A stretch of 64,000 nt of DNA from JAIEPM01 sp964546815. GTDB taxonomy: Bacteria; Cyanobacteriota; Vampirovibrionia; Obscuribacterales; Obscuribacteraceae. The notes under the pieces were generated by a model, which was not told where the DNA came from, did not search any database, and was given only the letters and a program-made list of their open reading frames with translations. The DNA is taken from positions 52,247 through 116,246 of the forward strand of contig CAZJLR010000020.1 in NCBI GenBank assembly GCA_964546815.1, read 5' to 3'. Numbering within the stretch: the first letter of the stretch is position 1; each line of letters starts with the position of its first letter. The position numbers were made by a program, and so were the translations under genes. Positions 52,379 through 61,272 of the stretch are shown here, in pieces.

Positions 52379-55300
52379 AACCCGTTGACGTAAGGACCAG
52401 CTGTTGGAGTGATATCGCCGATTATCGCAGAATCTTTTAGTATCTTGTTAATCATCTGTTTGTCAGAGCCACTGGCATTCTTCATGAAGTTTCGAAGTGG
52501 TGCCACCGAAATCAGCGCCGAGGGTATTGAAAAATCAGCCGCAAAGGCCTTTATCCCAGAACCCAAGTCGTGCTGCCTTGGATTGCGAAAACCTACTTTT
52601 GGAATAGGATGAACATCTTTGAAATTCTTTGAATCTGTCTTAGTTAAAACCAGAAGCTTTCCAGGGCTGAGCTTCATCAAGCGATTTGCGGCAATTACTT
52701 TCACAGAACCAGAGCCCGTGTCGTGAAAATCCAAAATCGCCAGGTCATCGCCTTTGTCGATGACAAAAACGGCCGAGCCAGGCGATAGCTCTATCTTGCC
52801 ATTTTGAAAGCCCACCTGCAAAGGCTTCTCCGGAAGAAACAAAACGTTGCCCTTTTCAATGTCAAAATTGGTATCACGCCTGGAATGATCTGTAATCAAT
52901 CCAAACTGACTGAACTGTTTTAACTGCTCAGCATTGCCGACATAGCGGCGTATTATCGCGCCATTTATCAGTTTGTCTTCACCGACAAGACGGGCACGCT
53001 CATTTGTCTCTCCGATATCTGGAATATCATCAGGATCGTCGCTGCCAGGCGCGCCGAGAGTGACATCAGTGGGGGCTCTCGTCGGGTCAGTCTTAGTTAC
53101 AGTATTCTGCCTATCAGCCCTGATAATTGTGTTGCGCGAAGTTCTCAGCACAAAAATTTCTGGTTTTTGAGGTTTGTCAGCGCAATCGGTAATGCTTATA
53201 CTTCCTGGTCGACCGGTTTGACCTATTGCGCTGATGCTTGCCGGTTGAAATATCGCCAGTCGACCACAGCACGTTAGTTGTATTGCGCCGCCGTTGACAA
53301 AACCGCTTGCGGTAATACTGCCCAGGGTGCCGTTGTTGCTTGCAAGTGTACCGACATCAAAGCGCCTTGCTGAAATATCTTGCAAATAAATGCTGCCACC
53401 GTTGCCTCCAGTGCTAGAAACATTAATGCTTTGACCGGTAGCATCGACGCCGTTTATTCTCTCTCCGTTGCTGACGAGCGCGATGCTTCCTCCCGCTTTA
53501 TTAGAATCAGATGCAGCACTCAAATAACCGCTTTGGAAAAATCCATCGGCAACCATGTAAATAAAGCCCGGTTCAGCACCGAGGTGATTGTCTGCTTTAA
53601 CATTATGCAGGTCAAGCGCACGACCAAAGACATTGATACCGCCAGCGGTGCCTGCATTGCTTACAGATGTGTCTATATCGCCAACAACTTTAACGTCACC
53701 TTTGCTGCTAACAACGATTCCGGCGGTCGACCTTAAGGAGCCGTCAACTAATATGTGCCCAGTGCGATAGGCATCGCCAGGATTTATCGTACCTGTCAAT
53801 TTCCCATCCTTTACACGGACAGTTCCCGAAAGCAAAGGCTGAGTCGATATGATACTGATGAATCCGCTGTTTAATTTTCCACCGCTACTATCAGCGCCTC
53901 CAATGGAAATGGACTGAGTGTTACTTGCACCAGCGTAGATTTGTATATTGCCGTTATTACCGGTACCTTTACCACCAGATTTTATGCTTACAGAACTGGG
54001 AATTGTGATGGTGCCGCTAAGTGGGTCGCTGCCTTTAAAGGCAAATAAATTGATGGCGCCGCCACTTCCATTGGCTTTGCTGCTTTCGCTAGTCAACGAT
54101 GTAATTGGTACATTTGAATTGAGGTCAATTCGCCCTCCTGTGCTTGATGCACCTTGAAGAGTCAAAGTACTGGTAGTGTCACCAGGAGGCGGCGGCAACA
54201 CAGGGTTGGGGCCATTTGTTGTAAACCTGGCACCTGCAATCAAGTTGATTTCGCCACCATTTCCGGTAGCACTCGAGGTATCAATTGCGCCGGCTCCCGC
54301 GGCAGTCAAAATATTGCCCGATGCGACAATGGCCAAGTTTTGACCAGAAAAAACAAGCGGGCTGTTAATTACTACGTCTCCATCTTTGTTATAGAAAGTA
54401 GGATCGCCTGAAAGTTTGATCGAGCCTAACTGAAGTTGACCCATTGCTGTATTTATATGAGCTTCGCCAGCATCAACGTTTAATAACCCATTTATCGACT
54501 GCGTGTCTAAATTTGCTATTCCGTTGCCCGAAAACACGTTTACTGCGCCAGCAGACAAGGTGCCTCCAGTAATATCAGTCATCAACTTACTGATTGCCGA
54601 GCTTTTATCTCGAATATTGATAGTTGAACTGAGAGCTTCGATCTTGCCACCGATATTGTTTATCGCCAAAGAATTTGCGGCAGACAAAATATTGACAGAG
54701 CCAGTAAGCGAACTAATCAGCCCAGCATTTGTGATTTTGCCGGCCTGTGAGTTTAAAGTTAATGCGCCAAAACTTTGAATTATCGGGCTTGGCGCAGAAA
54801 TTCCGGCAGGCAACGCATTTATTATCGAGCCGCTGGCTTGCAGAGCTAAAGAGCCAGCACTACTGATGGTGCCGTAATTTAGGATGTTGCTTAAAGAGTT
54901 GATGCTTAAGTTGAGTCTATTGACAGCCGGATTTACGCCAGCCGGAAGCACTCCCGGCGCGATTGTACTAATCAGTGCACCTTGCTGGTTAACTATGCTA
55001 GCCGCAGAAATAAGCGCCGTTTGCACCTGGCTATTATTTGAAAAGGCAATGACATTTCCTGCATTGCTAAGTGTGCCGCTCAAATTTCCCAGGACATTTT
55101 TTTCAGCATTAGCAAAAACGGTGACCCCGCCGGGCACCATCAAACTGCTAAGTTGTCGGTTTAACACAACCGAACCACCTGTGGCGTTTCCCTGGGGTCC
55201 CAACAAAAGTTGCTGCTGACCAGTCATAAGCACCTGGCGCACTGCCAAGTTTTCAGCTGGGGTCAAAATGGAACTTGGCGTTACTAGCATTTTGCTACCG

Positions 55301-55557
55301 CCAACATTAATTGTGGTCTGAGTCAATCCTTTTATATGTGAGGCACTGACAGTATTTTTTGTTGACCCAAGATCGAGATTTAGGGCTTTTCGTCCTGGCG
55401 CCGAATTGCTGCTGCTGCTTGAAGCAGAGGCTGTACCAGCGGCTGGCGCCTGTGTCACTGATAAGCTCGACTGAGCTAGCGCAGCACCCATATTAGCCAG
55501 AGCAGGCAAAATCAGCAGCAACGAAAAAGCGCAACGTCGCCTTAAACTACGGGGCAA
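52375..55557 (-). CDS. Filamentous-haemagglutinin-like beta-helix adhesin
   Basis: About 1060 residues. Frame extends to TTG 55581, but TTG 55557 has AAGGA 5 nt upstream and gives a basic signal peptide (PRSLRRRCAFSLLLILPALA, cleavage near AQS). Residues ~50-780 are Gly/Asn/Ser-rich with recurring S/T-x-x-G-x-I-x-N-x-G segments (AGSLALQASGSIINA, LISSLTGSVNILSA), typical of right-handed parallel beta-helix adhesins or autotransporter passengers. A Pro-rich linker precedes ~200 C-terminal residues, where GKIELSPGSAVFVIDKGDD and LMKLSPGKLLVLT resemble a FecR-type beta domain. It is followed, with 4-nt overlaps, by an outer-membrane protein and a CPBP-TPR protein, so export, anchoring and processing may be linked. 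The classical TpsA N-terminal signature is weak. Confidence 0.75.
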   Translation of the reverse strand: MPRSLRRRCAFSLLLILPALANMGAALAQSSLSVTQAPAAGTASASSSSSNSAPGRKALNLDLGSTKNTVSASHIKGLTQTTINVGGSKMLVTPSSILTPAENLAVRQVLMTGQQQLLLGPQGNATGGSVVLNRQLSSLMVPGGVTVFANAEKNVLGNLSGTLSNAGNVIAFSNNSQVQTALISAASIVNQQGALISTIAPGVLPAGVNPAVNRLNLSINSLSNILNYGTISSAGSLALQASGSIINALPAGISAPSPIIQSFGALTLNSQAGKITNAGLISSLTGSVNILSAANSLAINNIGGKIEALSSTINIRDKSSAISKLMTDITGGTLSAGAVNVFSGNGIANLDTQSINGLLNVDAGEAHINTAMGQLQLGSIKLSGDPTFYNKDGDVVINSPLVFSGQNLAIVASGNILTAAGAGAIDTSSATGNGGEINLIAGARFTTNGPNPVLPPPPGDTTSTLTLQGASSTGGRIDLNSNVPITSLTSESSKANGSGGAINLFAFKGSDPLSGTITIPSSVSIKSGGKGTGNNGNIQIYAGASNTQSISIGGADSSGGKLNSGFISIISTQPLLSGTVRVKDGKLTGTINPGDAYRTGHILVDGSLRSTAGIVVSSKGDVKVVGDIDTSVSNAGTAGGINVFGRALDLHNVKADNHLGAEPGFIYMVADGFFQSGYLSAASDSNKAGGSIALVSNGERINGVDATGQSINVSSTGGNGGSIYLQDISARRFDVGTLASNNGTLGSITASGFVNGGAIQLTCCGRLAIFQPASISAIGQTGRPGSISITDCADKPQKPEIFVLRTSRNTIIRADRQNTVTKTDPTRAPTDVTLGAPGSDDPDDIPDIGETNERARLVGEDKLINGAIIRRYVGNAEQLKQFSQFGLITDHSRRDTNFDIEKGNVLFLPEKPLQVGFQNGKIELSPGSAVFVIDKGDDLAILDFHDTGSGSVKVIAANRLMKLSPGKLLVLTKTDSKNFKDVHPIPKVGFRNPRQHDLGSGIKAFAADFSIPSALISVAPLRNFMKNASGSDKQMINKILKDSAIIGDITPTAGPYVNGL

Positions 55558-55787
55558 AATTGTCCTTTCTGGCTCTAGCAAGATGATTTATCCGAAAGTG
55601 CCTATGAAGATTTTGCCATGCTTTTTAGGTTTACGCTAGCAAGAGCCAGCAATCACTAGCTTTCGAATTCTAAAATTGGCGAAGCCCCGGGAGAATAACA
55701 AGTTCAAGACGCACGAAGAATGCGCCGACGGGAGAACGGCAAGCTTAAGTAGCAAGCGCAGAGCCTGTCGACCTTAAGGGATTTGAT

Positions 55788-57263
55788 TTAGTGGAAACTA
55801 ACTGGAGTAGCGGCAACTTCTTGAGTTGGAGTGGCCATTCCAATTGGACCAGCTTCTTTCTCGTCAGCTTTGGCTTGATCGTTTAGATCATGCGGCGCAG
55901 CAACTGCAGGAACCGATGGTTCAAACATTGAATCTTTACCAGGCCCAAGCGCAGGGTTCATCTGATTGTTTGCAAATTCAGATGGCATTTTGCTTTCGCC
56001 GGTTTCTTCATCAAGGAAACCGTGAATGGGCTGAGGGCTCGAAGCAATGAGCTCATGCGGCGGTATGAATGCCGACGGCTTTTGCTCTTTTGATGGGTCT
56101 TTCTTTTCTGGCGGCTCGGTTTCTTGCTCTTCAAGTTGTTGACGCAAGTTTTCCAGCGCAGAAGTCAACGCAGGTTTTGCAATCGACATTCTCAAACCAA
56201 AGAATAGACGGAAGTCCATACCCGATAGACCTGGTCTATCTTTTCCGTGGAAGTTCCAAATTGGCTCTGCGCGCACGAAGGCTTGCAAGCCTGGCAATTG
56301 CTTAATTACACGTCTGGCAATTTCAAAGTCTGAAATGAAGGAATAGTTGCTAACCGGAATGGTGGCATGAGCACGGAATGGTGCTCTAAAGTTCTGCACA
56401 AATGTGGTTGAAGCAGAGAATGTCCAGCCATTTTTCTGGTACAAAGCACCCCATGTATAGAAGGGATCTATTTCTTTTGTCGGTGCGGTGAAATATTGAT
56501 AGCCGCGCATCTGAAGTAGTGCGTTGGCGAAAAATACAGAACGAGGTGTAAGCACTTTCGAGAAGGTTAAACCTGGTAAAAAGTCGAATACAGATCGCTG
56601 GTGAAGTTGGTAAAGCTGACGAGCTTGCATATCAAGCTGAAGGTTACCGTTTGAGAACATCGGAATGTCATGTTGAATGCCATAACCAAGGTTGTGGATA
56701 ACGGTATTGATTCTGATTTCGTGAGCTAATTGGTCGCGAATCATGAAGTAGTTGCCATAGATCCTGGTTCGTGGCGTTACTGTCCAACCGGCAGTGACGT
56801 TTGGCAGCACACGAAAAACAGCATCGTTTCTAGCAACCAAACCAATTGTGTTATACAAAGATTGTTGGTTTGAAGCGCTTAACTGAGCCCAGATTTGTGG
56901 CTGGGGCAATTGCCTCATCAAAGATTCTTTTTTCGGAAACTGGAATGGATTTGTTTCATCACGGAACGAAGTTTCAACAGTACTGTTGAAATAAAATCTT
57001 GCCGGCAACTTTTGCAAAATTCTCAGCTGAAAGTTTTCAGCGAAAGTCATGCGGTTCTGCACCGCCGGTAGAGGCAATGTATCAGTCGGAATAATCGTGC
57101 TCGCTGGTGCGAAGCTCGACGATGGAATATTTGGAGCCGTTACGGTCGGTGTCGACGGCGTTGACGGTGTCGATTGAGCCATTGCTAAACTAGGCATAAG
57201 CAAAGACACAGAAAGACAAAGGTAGCTCACTCTGAGCGCCTTTTTCGAAAAATTGAACTGCAT
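55788..57263 (-). CDS. Outer-membrane barrel-type protein, paralogue of the 51140-52378 protein
   Basis: About 491 residues from the ATG at 57263, which has AGAGG 5 nt upstream and opens a clear signal peptide (MQFNFSKKALRVSYLCLSVS, cleavage near MAQ); the frame runs further to 57335 but without that support. The body shows barrel-like alternating strands and matches the smaller protein of the downstream operon throughout (LPARFYFNSTVE, FRVLPNVTAGW, IYGNYFMIRDQ, EIDPFYTWGALY, VRAEPIWNFHGK, MSIAKPALTSAL). It has an extra ~100-residue Glu/Pro/Ala-rich C-terminal tail. It lies 231 bp upstream of the adhesin gene on the same strand. Family is inferred from sequence pattern; transport or anchoring role not determined. 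Confidence 0.75.
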   Translation of the reverse strand: MQFNFSKKALRVSYLCLSVSLLMPSLAMAQSTPSTPSTPTVTAPNIPSSSFAPASTIIPTDTLPLPAVQNRMTFAENFQLRILQKLPARFYFNSTVETSFRDETNPFQFPKKESLMRQLPQPQIWAQLSASNQQSLYNTIGLVARNDAVFRVLPNVTAGWTVTPRTRIYGNYFMIRDQLAHEIRINTVIHNLGYGIQHDIPMFSNGNLQLDMQARQLYQLHQRSVFDFLPGLTFSKVLTPRSVFFANALLQMRGYQYFTAPTKEIDPFYTWGALYQKNGWTFSASTTFVQNFRAPFRAHATIPVSNYSFISDFEIARRVIKQLPGLQAFVRAEPIWNFHGKDRPGLSGMDFRLFFGLRMSIAKPALTSALENLRQQLEEQETEPPEKKDPSKEQKPSAFIPPHELIASSPQPIHGFLDEETGESKMPSEFANNQMNPALGPGKDSMFEPSVPAVAAPHDLNDQAKADEKEAGPIGMATPTQEVAATPVSFH

Positions 57264-57729
57264 CTTGCCTCTTCTCCAGCAGCCGTCTGGGCTGATAACA
57301 GGGCCAATGGCCATTTCGGAATAATCTGGCTGCAATACGTCAGAGAAAAAAGTTGAAAGGACGTAGGCAGTCAGGGTAGTAAGCTACGCCAATGTTACCT
57401 GCCTTACTCTCATCGGGCAACTTCTTTGAATCTATTTTCTTAAACAGTTGAGAACCTGAAAGAGATTGCTGACACCTTATCGGCGACACATAATGCCTCT
57501 CGAATCAAACCTATTGGCAGCCAACCTGAGCCGAATAGGCTCAATCACACGGTACTTGACGGATTGCAAGCTTTTGCGTAACTTAGCTTTCGTAAGGGCG
57601 ACTTTAATACCGTTTCACACAATCTTCGAGACTTGTTAAAATTATCCCTTTAAGAAGCTTTGTCAAGCTGACATGATTTGCACTGCTCGCTTTTTAGTAG
57701 AAAATTGAAAAAAGCACCTGGAGTTTTTC
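57264..57729. other. Divergent intergenic region, about 466 bp
   Basis: No convincing gene. It separates the outer-membrane-protein gene (minus) from the response-regulator gene (plus) and so should hold both promoters. A candidate for the plus gene is TTTCAC (57613-57618) with TAAAAT (57637-57642) after 18 nt. An inverted repeat CCTATT...AATAGG (57510-57539), with an inner TTGGCAGCCAA palindrome, could be a regulator site. None of these is strong. Confidence 0.4.
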
Positions 57730-58569
57730 TTGGATTCCGCCTTCCCACCTCGCCACTCAAGCTTCCGCCCAAAGACAGTCGTTTGTGAGCGTCATGAGCT
57801 CATTAGATTCGGATTGAAGCGAGTAGTTTCAGAAGTTCTAGAAATCATCGGAGAAGCTTCCGACGGTATGGCCGCCTGCGAGATTATCAGGCGCCTCAAC
57901 CCACAATTCGTGATGCTAGATGTCGACCTGGATATCTTGAATGGGGTCGAAGTGGCTCGTCGCGTCACGACTGAAATGCCACAAACTAACTTACTAATTT
58001 TGACTGACTCATATCATGCAACCAAGTACCACAACCAGCTCATCAGAGCCGGAGTGAGAGGTTTCTGCCTGAAGAGTTCAGGTCCAAGAACTCTATTTGA
58101 TGCGATAGATCAAGTTACACGCGGATTGCCATACTGCGATCCAAAAATCACTCAGCTGGTGAAGCAGACTCCTGCTAACGCCATGCCTAACACTAGTCTC
58201 ACAGACCGTGAAATCGAAGTTCTGATTCGTCTTGATTTGCGCAATAAAGAAATCGCCGAAGAACTCGACATGAAATTACGAACTGTCGAAAAACATATCG
58301 AGTGCATATTAGCCAAATTGAAAGTTCCTACAAGAACTGCAGCTGCACTAAAAGCAGTGCAACTTGGTTATGTTCTTCTACCTAAAATGCCGGGACGCGA
58401 TCCTGTTACCGGTGTCACTTATGAACAAACGGTGGCAGAACTGCAAGCCGAACTTGCTATTGCAAACGAGCACTTGAAAGCACTGTTGAAACAAAATGAG
58501 TTGCTTAAAGAAGCGCTTAACGAAAAAATGCGCAATCCGGACGACCCAAATAATCCGAATCGCCGATGA
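57730..58569 (+). CDS. NarL/FixJ-type response regulator
   Basis: A 279-residue protein with a receiver domain (about 15-135) and a LuxR-type helix-turn-helix (LTDREIEVLIRLDLRNKEIA to about 215), followed by a ~50-residue coiled-coil-like tail (LQAELAIANEHLKALLKQN). The phosphoacceptor is D64 (MLDVDLD), with conserved LTDS and K115 (CLKSS). The usual acidic pair before the receiver's first helix is changed: CERHEL instead of VDDH, leaving one Glu, which could weaken metal binding. Start is TTG with CTGGAG 8 nt upstream; there is no sensor kinase next door. It could control the adjacent envelope genes, but this is context only. Confidence 0.88.
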   Translation: MDSAFPPRHSSFRPKTVVCERHELIRFGLKRVVSEVLEIIGEASDGMAACEIIRRLNPQFVMLDVDLDILNGVEVARRVTTEMPQTNLLILTDSYHATKYHNQLIRAGVRGFCLKSSGPRTLFDAIDQVTRGLPYCDPKITQLVKQTPANAMPNTSLTDREIEVLIRLDLRNKEIAEELDMKLRTVEKHIECILAKLKVPTRTAAALKAVQLGYVLLPKMPGRDPVTGVTYEQTVAELQAELAIANEHLKALLKQNELLKEALNEKMRNPDDPNNPNRR

Positions 58570-58662
58570 GATTTCAGCCCTTTACAAATAGTCTTAGAAT
58601 AGAAACCTTTTTGTCATTGAAAGCTTCTGCTATCCTTGTCAACCCGTTATTGCGGACTAGAC

Positions 58663-59589
58663 GTGAATATCAAAGCGACAAAAAACATATTGCTCGCCTC
58701 ACTCGCATTGCCTTGCATCTCAGCGACTGCCCCGGCTTTGGCTGATGAGAGCAAAAGCGACCCGCCGCCGCCTTTTCATGTCTCAGGCAAAACAAGCCGC
58801 GCAATTCAAAAATACACCGGGCTGACCTGGCTAGCCCAGGAAAGCGTTGATATTGGAGCCACGCTTGCAGCAAAACTGATGCTGGGCGGGCATCCACACG
58901 TGAAGGTCAAAGCCTACAGTCTCACCGATTGCTTATCTGGAAAATTCAAATCAATTAGAGTCGACCTGAAAGAATGTTCATACAACAAAGTACCTCTGGC
59001 AGATTTGAAATTTCAAACCAGCACGCCACTGCAAGCAAGACTTTTCAAAACGAAAAATGGTGCGCCCGGAGTGACGACACCAGTTATGGTGGCGGTGACT
59101 GGTGAGGTTGATGAGTCTGATGTGTCACGCGCATTACAGTCACCAGAAGTTACAGCCCAGTTGAGCTTCCTTAGAATAGACCTGCCGGGTCTCGGCGATC
59201 AGCATTTGCAAGTGCTAGACCCTAAAGTAAAACTGGAAGACGGCAAAATCAAAATCAATACATGGCTGATTACAGCAAATGCTCCAAAAGAAACTGGAAT
59301 ATCTGTAGACATTGCTGCCAGTCCAATTCTTGATGCCGAACGATTTATTCGATTGAAAGACACAAAAATAGATTCAGCCGATATTAACGACCCGACAGAA
59401 TTTTCCAAATTCACGCAAGAATTGCTAAACCCGCTAATAGACTTCGGTAAGTTTGACCGCAAAACTCACGCATTTCGTCTGAGCGAATTCGATTTGGCTA
59501 AGCAAAAACTGCATTTTACAGGTAAGCTATTGTTGGCACCAAAGCCGGTGGCGGCGGTGGCAGCACCAAGCAAACTAAGCAAAAAATAG
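58663..59589 (+). CDS. DUF2993/LmeA-family exported lipid-binding-like protein
   Basis: About 308 residues from a GTG at 58663; a TTG at 58636 extends the frame but the GTG gives a proper signal peptide (MNIKATKNILLASLALPC, cleavage near ALA). The body matches the DUF2993/LmeA pattern: short strand pairs such as HPHVKVKAYSLTDCLSGKF (the family's G-x-I/F surface near the start), SIRVDLKECSYNKVPL, a VDES... segment and an end strand LHFTGKLLLAPKPV. In actinobacteria LmeA binds phospholipids for mannan synthesis; cyanobacterial members are uncharacterised. Located between a response regulator and a GerMN lipoprotein gene on the same strand. Confidence 0.8.
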   Translation: MNIKATKNILLASLALPCISATAPALADESKSDPPPPFHVSGKTSRAIQKYTGLTWLAQESVDIGATLAAKLMLGGHPHVKVKAYSLTDCLSGKFKSIRVDLKECSYNKVPLADLKFQTSTPLQARLFKTKNGAPGVTTPVMVAVTGEVDESDVSRALQSPEVTAQLSFLRIDLPGLGDQHLQVLDPKVKLEDGKIKINTWLITANAPKETGISVDIAASPILDAERFIRLKDTKIDSADINDPTEFSKFTQELLNPLIDFGKFDRKTHAFRLSEFDLAKQKLHFTGKLLLAPKPVAAVAAPSKLSKK

Positions 59590-59622
59590 AGCCATTCTAT
59601 TTCAACTAGAAAGCAATCGAAT

Positions 59623-60207
59623 ATGCACCACAAACAAGCTGCATACTTTTCAGCAATAGCGCTTTGCACGACCTTGCTGAGTTCATGCACTCACAGGCTC
59701 ATACTTGAAGATGTTCAAGGCCGAGTGCCCGAGATATCCAGAAAGATACCGGCTATCACAAAGCATATCGCCCAGACTACAAAAGAATTGTCTCAAGACT
59801 TGATGCCGTCGGCCGGGCAAGTTTGGTTTGTTCGCACAAACAAGGGACAGATGGAACTGGTTGGCGTAAATCGAAAATTGGCGGGCTCTAATAAGTTAGA
59901 AGCAGCCTTAAAAGCACTCATTGATGGGCCAAGCCCCGATGAAATCAATGAGGGATATGGCAGCGAAATCCCCCGCGGCACAATTTTATTGGGAATCAGT
60001 GAAAAAGACGGAGCAGTGGAAATCAACCTCTCTAGGCGTTTTGCCAGCGACGGCGGCACCGATTCGTTCGAAACCCGCATGGAGCAGCTGTCGAGGACAG
60101 TTGCAGGCAGCAAAATCAAGGAAGATGTCTATCTAAATGTCGAGGGACGCAGATTAACCATGACCCAGGGTGAGGGCATCGAGGTTAAGCAGCCGATTAA
60201 TAGATAG
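59623..60207 (+). CDS. GerMN-domain lipoprotein
   Basis: A 194-residue protein with a lipoprotein signal (LLSSC, C22) and one GerMN domain: the family pattern ALKALIDGPSPDE, GTILLGISEKDGAVEINLS, a Phe-Ala segment and a final VYLNVEG. GerMN domains occur in spore-germination lipoproteins and in envelope proteins of many bacteria, where they may bind peptidoglycan or partners. A ~50-residue helical linker separates lipid anchor and domain. It lies 33 bp downstream of the DUF2993 gene, same strand, probably co-transcribed. Function in this organism unknown. Confidence 0.85.
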   Translation: MHHKQAAYFSAIALCTTLLSSCTHRLILEDVQGRVPEISRKIPAITKHIAQTTKELSQDLMPSAGQVWFVRTNKGQMELVGVNRKLAGSNKLEAALKALIDGPSPDEINEGYGSEIPRGTILLGISEKDGAVEINLSRRFASDGGTDSFETRMEQLSRTVAGSKIKEDVYLNVEGRRLTMTQGEGIEVKQPINR

Positions 60208-60226
60208 CGACATCCTGCCAAAGTTC

Positions 60227-60256
60227 TGCTAGTATTCAAGTTTGCGCCCTGTGGCG
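60227..60256 (+). promoter_or_regulatory. Possible rpmE promoter and leader hairpin
   Basis: TGCTAGTAT (60227-60235) resembles an extended -10 box, and GCGCC-CTGT-GGCGC (60243-60256) is a small hairpin in the leader of the L31 gene. Neither has a good -35 element or T-run; candidate only. Confidence 0.3.
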
Positions 60257-60291
60257 CTAGATTGTCGTTTCATAAGTTTTGAAGGTCTGGC

Positions 60292-60516
60292 ATGAAGGAA
60301 GGAATTCATCCGAAGTACAGTGATGTCGTTGCGGTCTGCGTATGCGGCAACAAGGTTGAAATCGGATCAACCAAAAACCAGATAAGGGTAGAAATTTGCA
60401 GCAGCTGCCACCCTTATTACACTGGCCAACAGAAGATTATCGACACGGAAGGTCGTGTAGACCGCTTCGTCAAGCGATATAAAAAGCTCGAACAAGCTGG
60501 CAACGCGGCTAAATAG
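60292..60516 (+). CDS. rpmE: 50S ribosomal protein L31
   Basis: A 74-residue protein matching the zinc-containing bL31 type: start MKEGIHPKY, Cys pair CVC (C16, C18) and CSSC (C36, C39) forming the zinc site, HPYYTGQQKIIDTEGRVDRF in the middle and a basic tail. Length and motifs are standard. GAAGG is found about 6 nt before the ATG. The pyrF start lies 3 bp after its stop, so they are co-transcribed, perhaps coupled. Zinc-binding L31 forms are often paired with zinc-free paralogues; none is in this window. Confidence 0.95.
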   Translation: MKEGIHPKYSDVVAVCVCGNKVEIGSTKNQIRVEICSSCHPYYTGQQKIIDTEGRVDRFVKRYKKLEQAGNAAK

Positions 60517-60519
60517 CCC

Positions 60520-61272
60520 GTGCAAGCGTCCGCTACAAGCATACAGGCTCGCGACCGCCTTATTTTGGCGGTCGATACCTCTAGCATTGATGAAGCTCGT
60601 CGATATCTTGACGAGCTTCATGAGCATGTTGGGGTGTTCAAAATTGGTCTACAGCTCTTTACACATTACGGTCCTGAAATATTAAAAGTTTTTCAAAGTG
60701 CTAACGCCAAAATATTTCTGGACTGCAAATTTTTAGACATTCCAAATACAGTCGCCAAGGCTGCCGAAGAAGCCACGGCTCACGGCATCCAGATGTTTAC
60801 CATCCATGCCGGCGGCGGCACTGCCATGCTGAAAGCTGCATCGAAAGCGGTAAAAGACAAAGCAGCGCAACTCAATATTCCCGAGCCAACAATTTTGGCT
60901 GTGACAGTACTAACCAGCATCAGCCCTGAAGTTCTCTCTGGAGAACTAAACGTGGCAGGCTCACTGGAAGACCACGTCATTCGTCTGGCAAAGCAATGCC
61001 AGGCATCGGGTGTCAAAGGTCTTGTCGCGTCTCCTGAAGAACTCTTGAGACTGCGAAAAGAACTGAGCAACGAAATGATTATAGTCACGCCCGGCGTGCG
61101 CCCAAGCTGGGCTTCAGCCGATGACCAGAGTCGTTTTACAACGCCGGCTCAAGCTATCAAAAACGGCTCGGACTATCTCGTGGTTGGCAGACCTATAACC
61201 AAAGCAGCAAATCCAAAAGACGCCGCTTCAAAAATTGTGGAAGAAATCGAAAAAGCGCTAGCCGAAAAATGA
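60520..61272 (+). CDS. pyrF: Orotidine 5'-phosphate decarboxylase
   Basis: A 250-residue protein of the OMP decarboxylase family (pyrimidine synthesis, orotidylate to UMP). The key site is LDCKFLDIPNTV with D68, K70 and D73, the Lys/Asp set used for decarboxylation, and the substrate-binding end VGRPIT. The start is GTG, 3 nt after the rpmE stop, and the stop overlaps the class V aminotransferase start by 4 nt (ATGA). It is a housekeeping gene in a tight three-gene run. Confident assignment. Confidence 0.95.
   Translation: MQASATSIQARDRLILAVDTSSIDEARRYLDELHEHVGVFKIGLQLFTHYGPEILKVFQSANAKIFLDCKFLDIPNTVAKAAEEATAHGIQMFTIHAGGGTAMLKAASKAVKDKAAQLNIPEPTILAVTVLTSISPEVLSGELNVAGSLEDHVIRLAKQCQASGVKGLVASPEELLRLRKELSNEMIIVTPGVRPSWASADDQSRFTTPAQAIKNGSDYLVVGRPITKAANPKDAASKIVEEIEKALAEK

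Noticed and set aside
52375..57263. Classical two-partner secretion (TpsA/TpsB) call
   Set aside because: The barrel-type partners show no POTRA or FhaC-type features and the adhesin's N-terminal TPS signature is weak.
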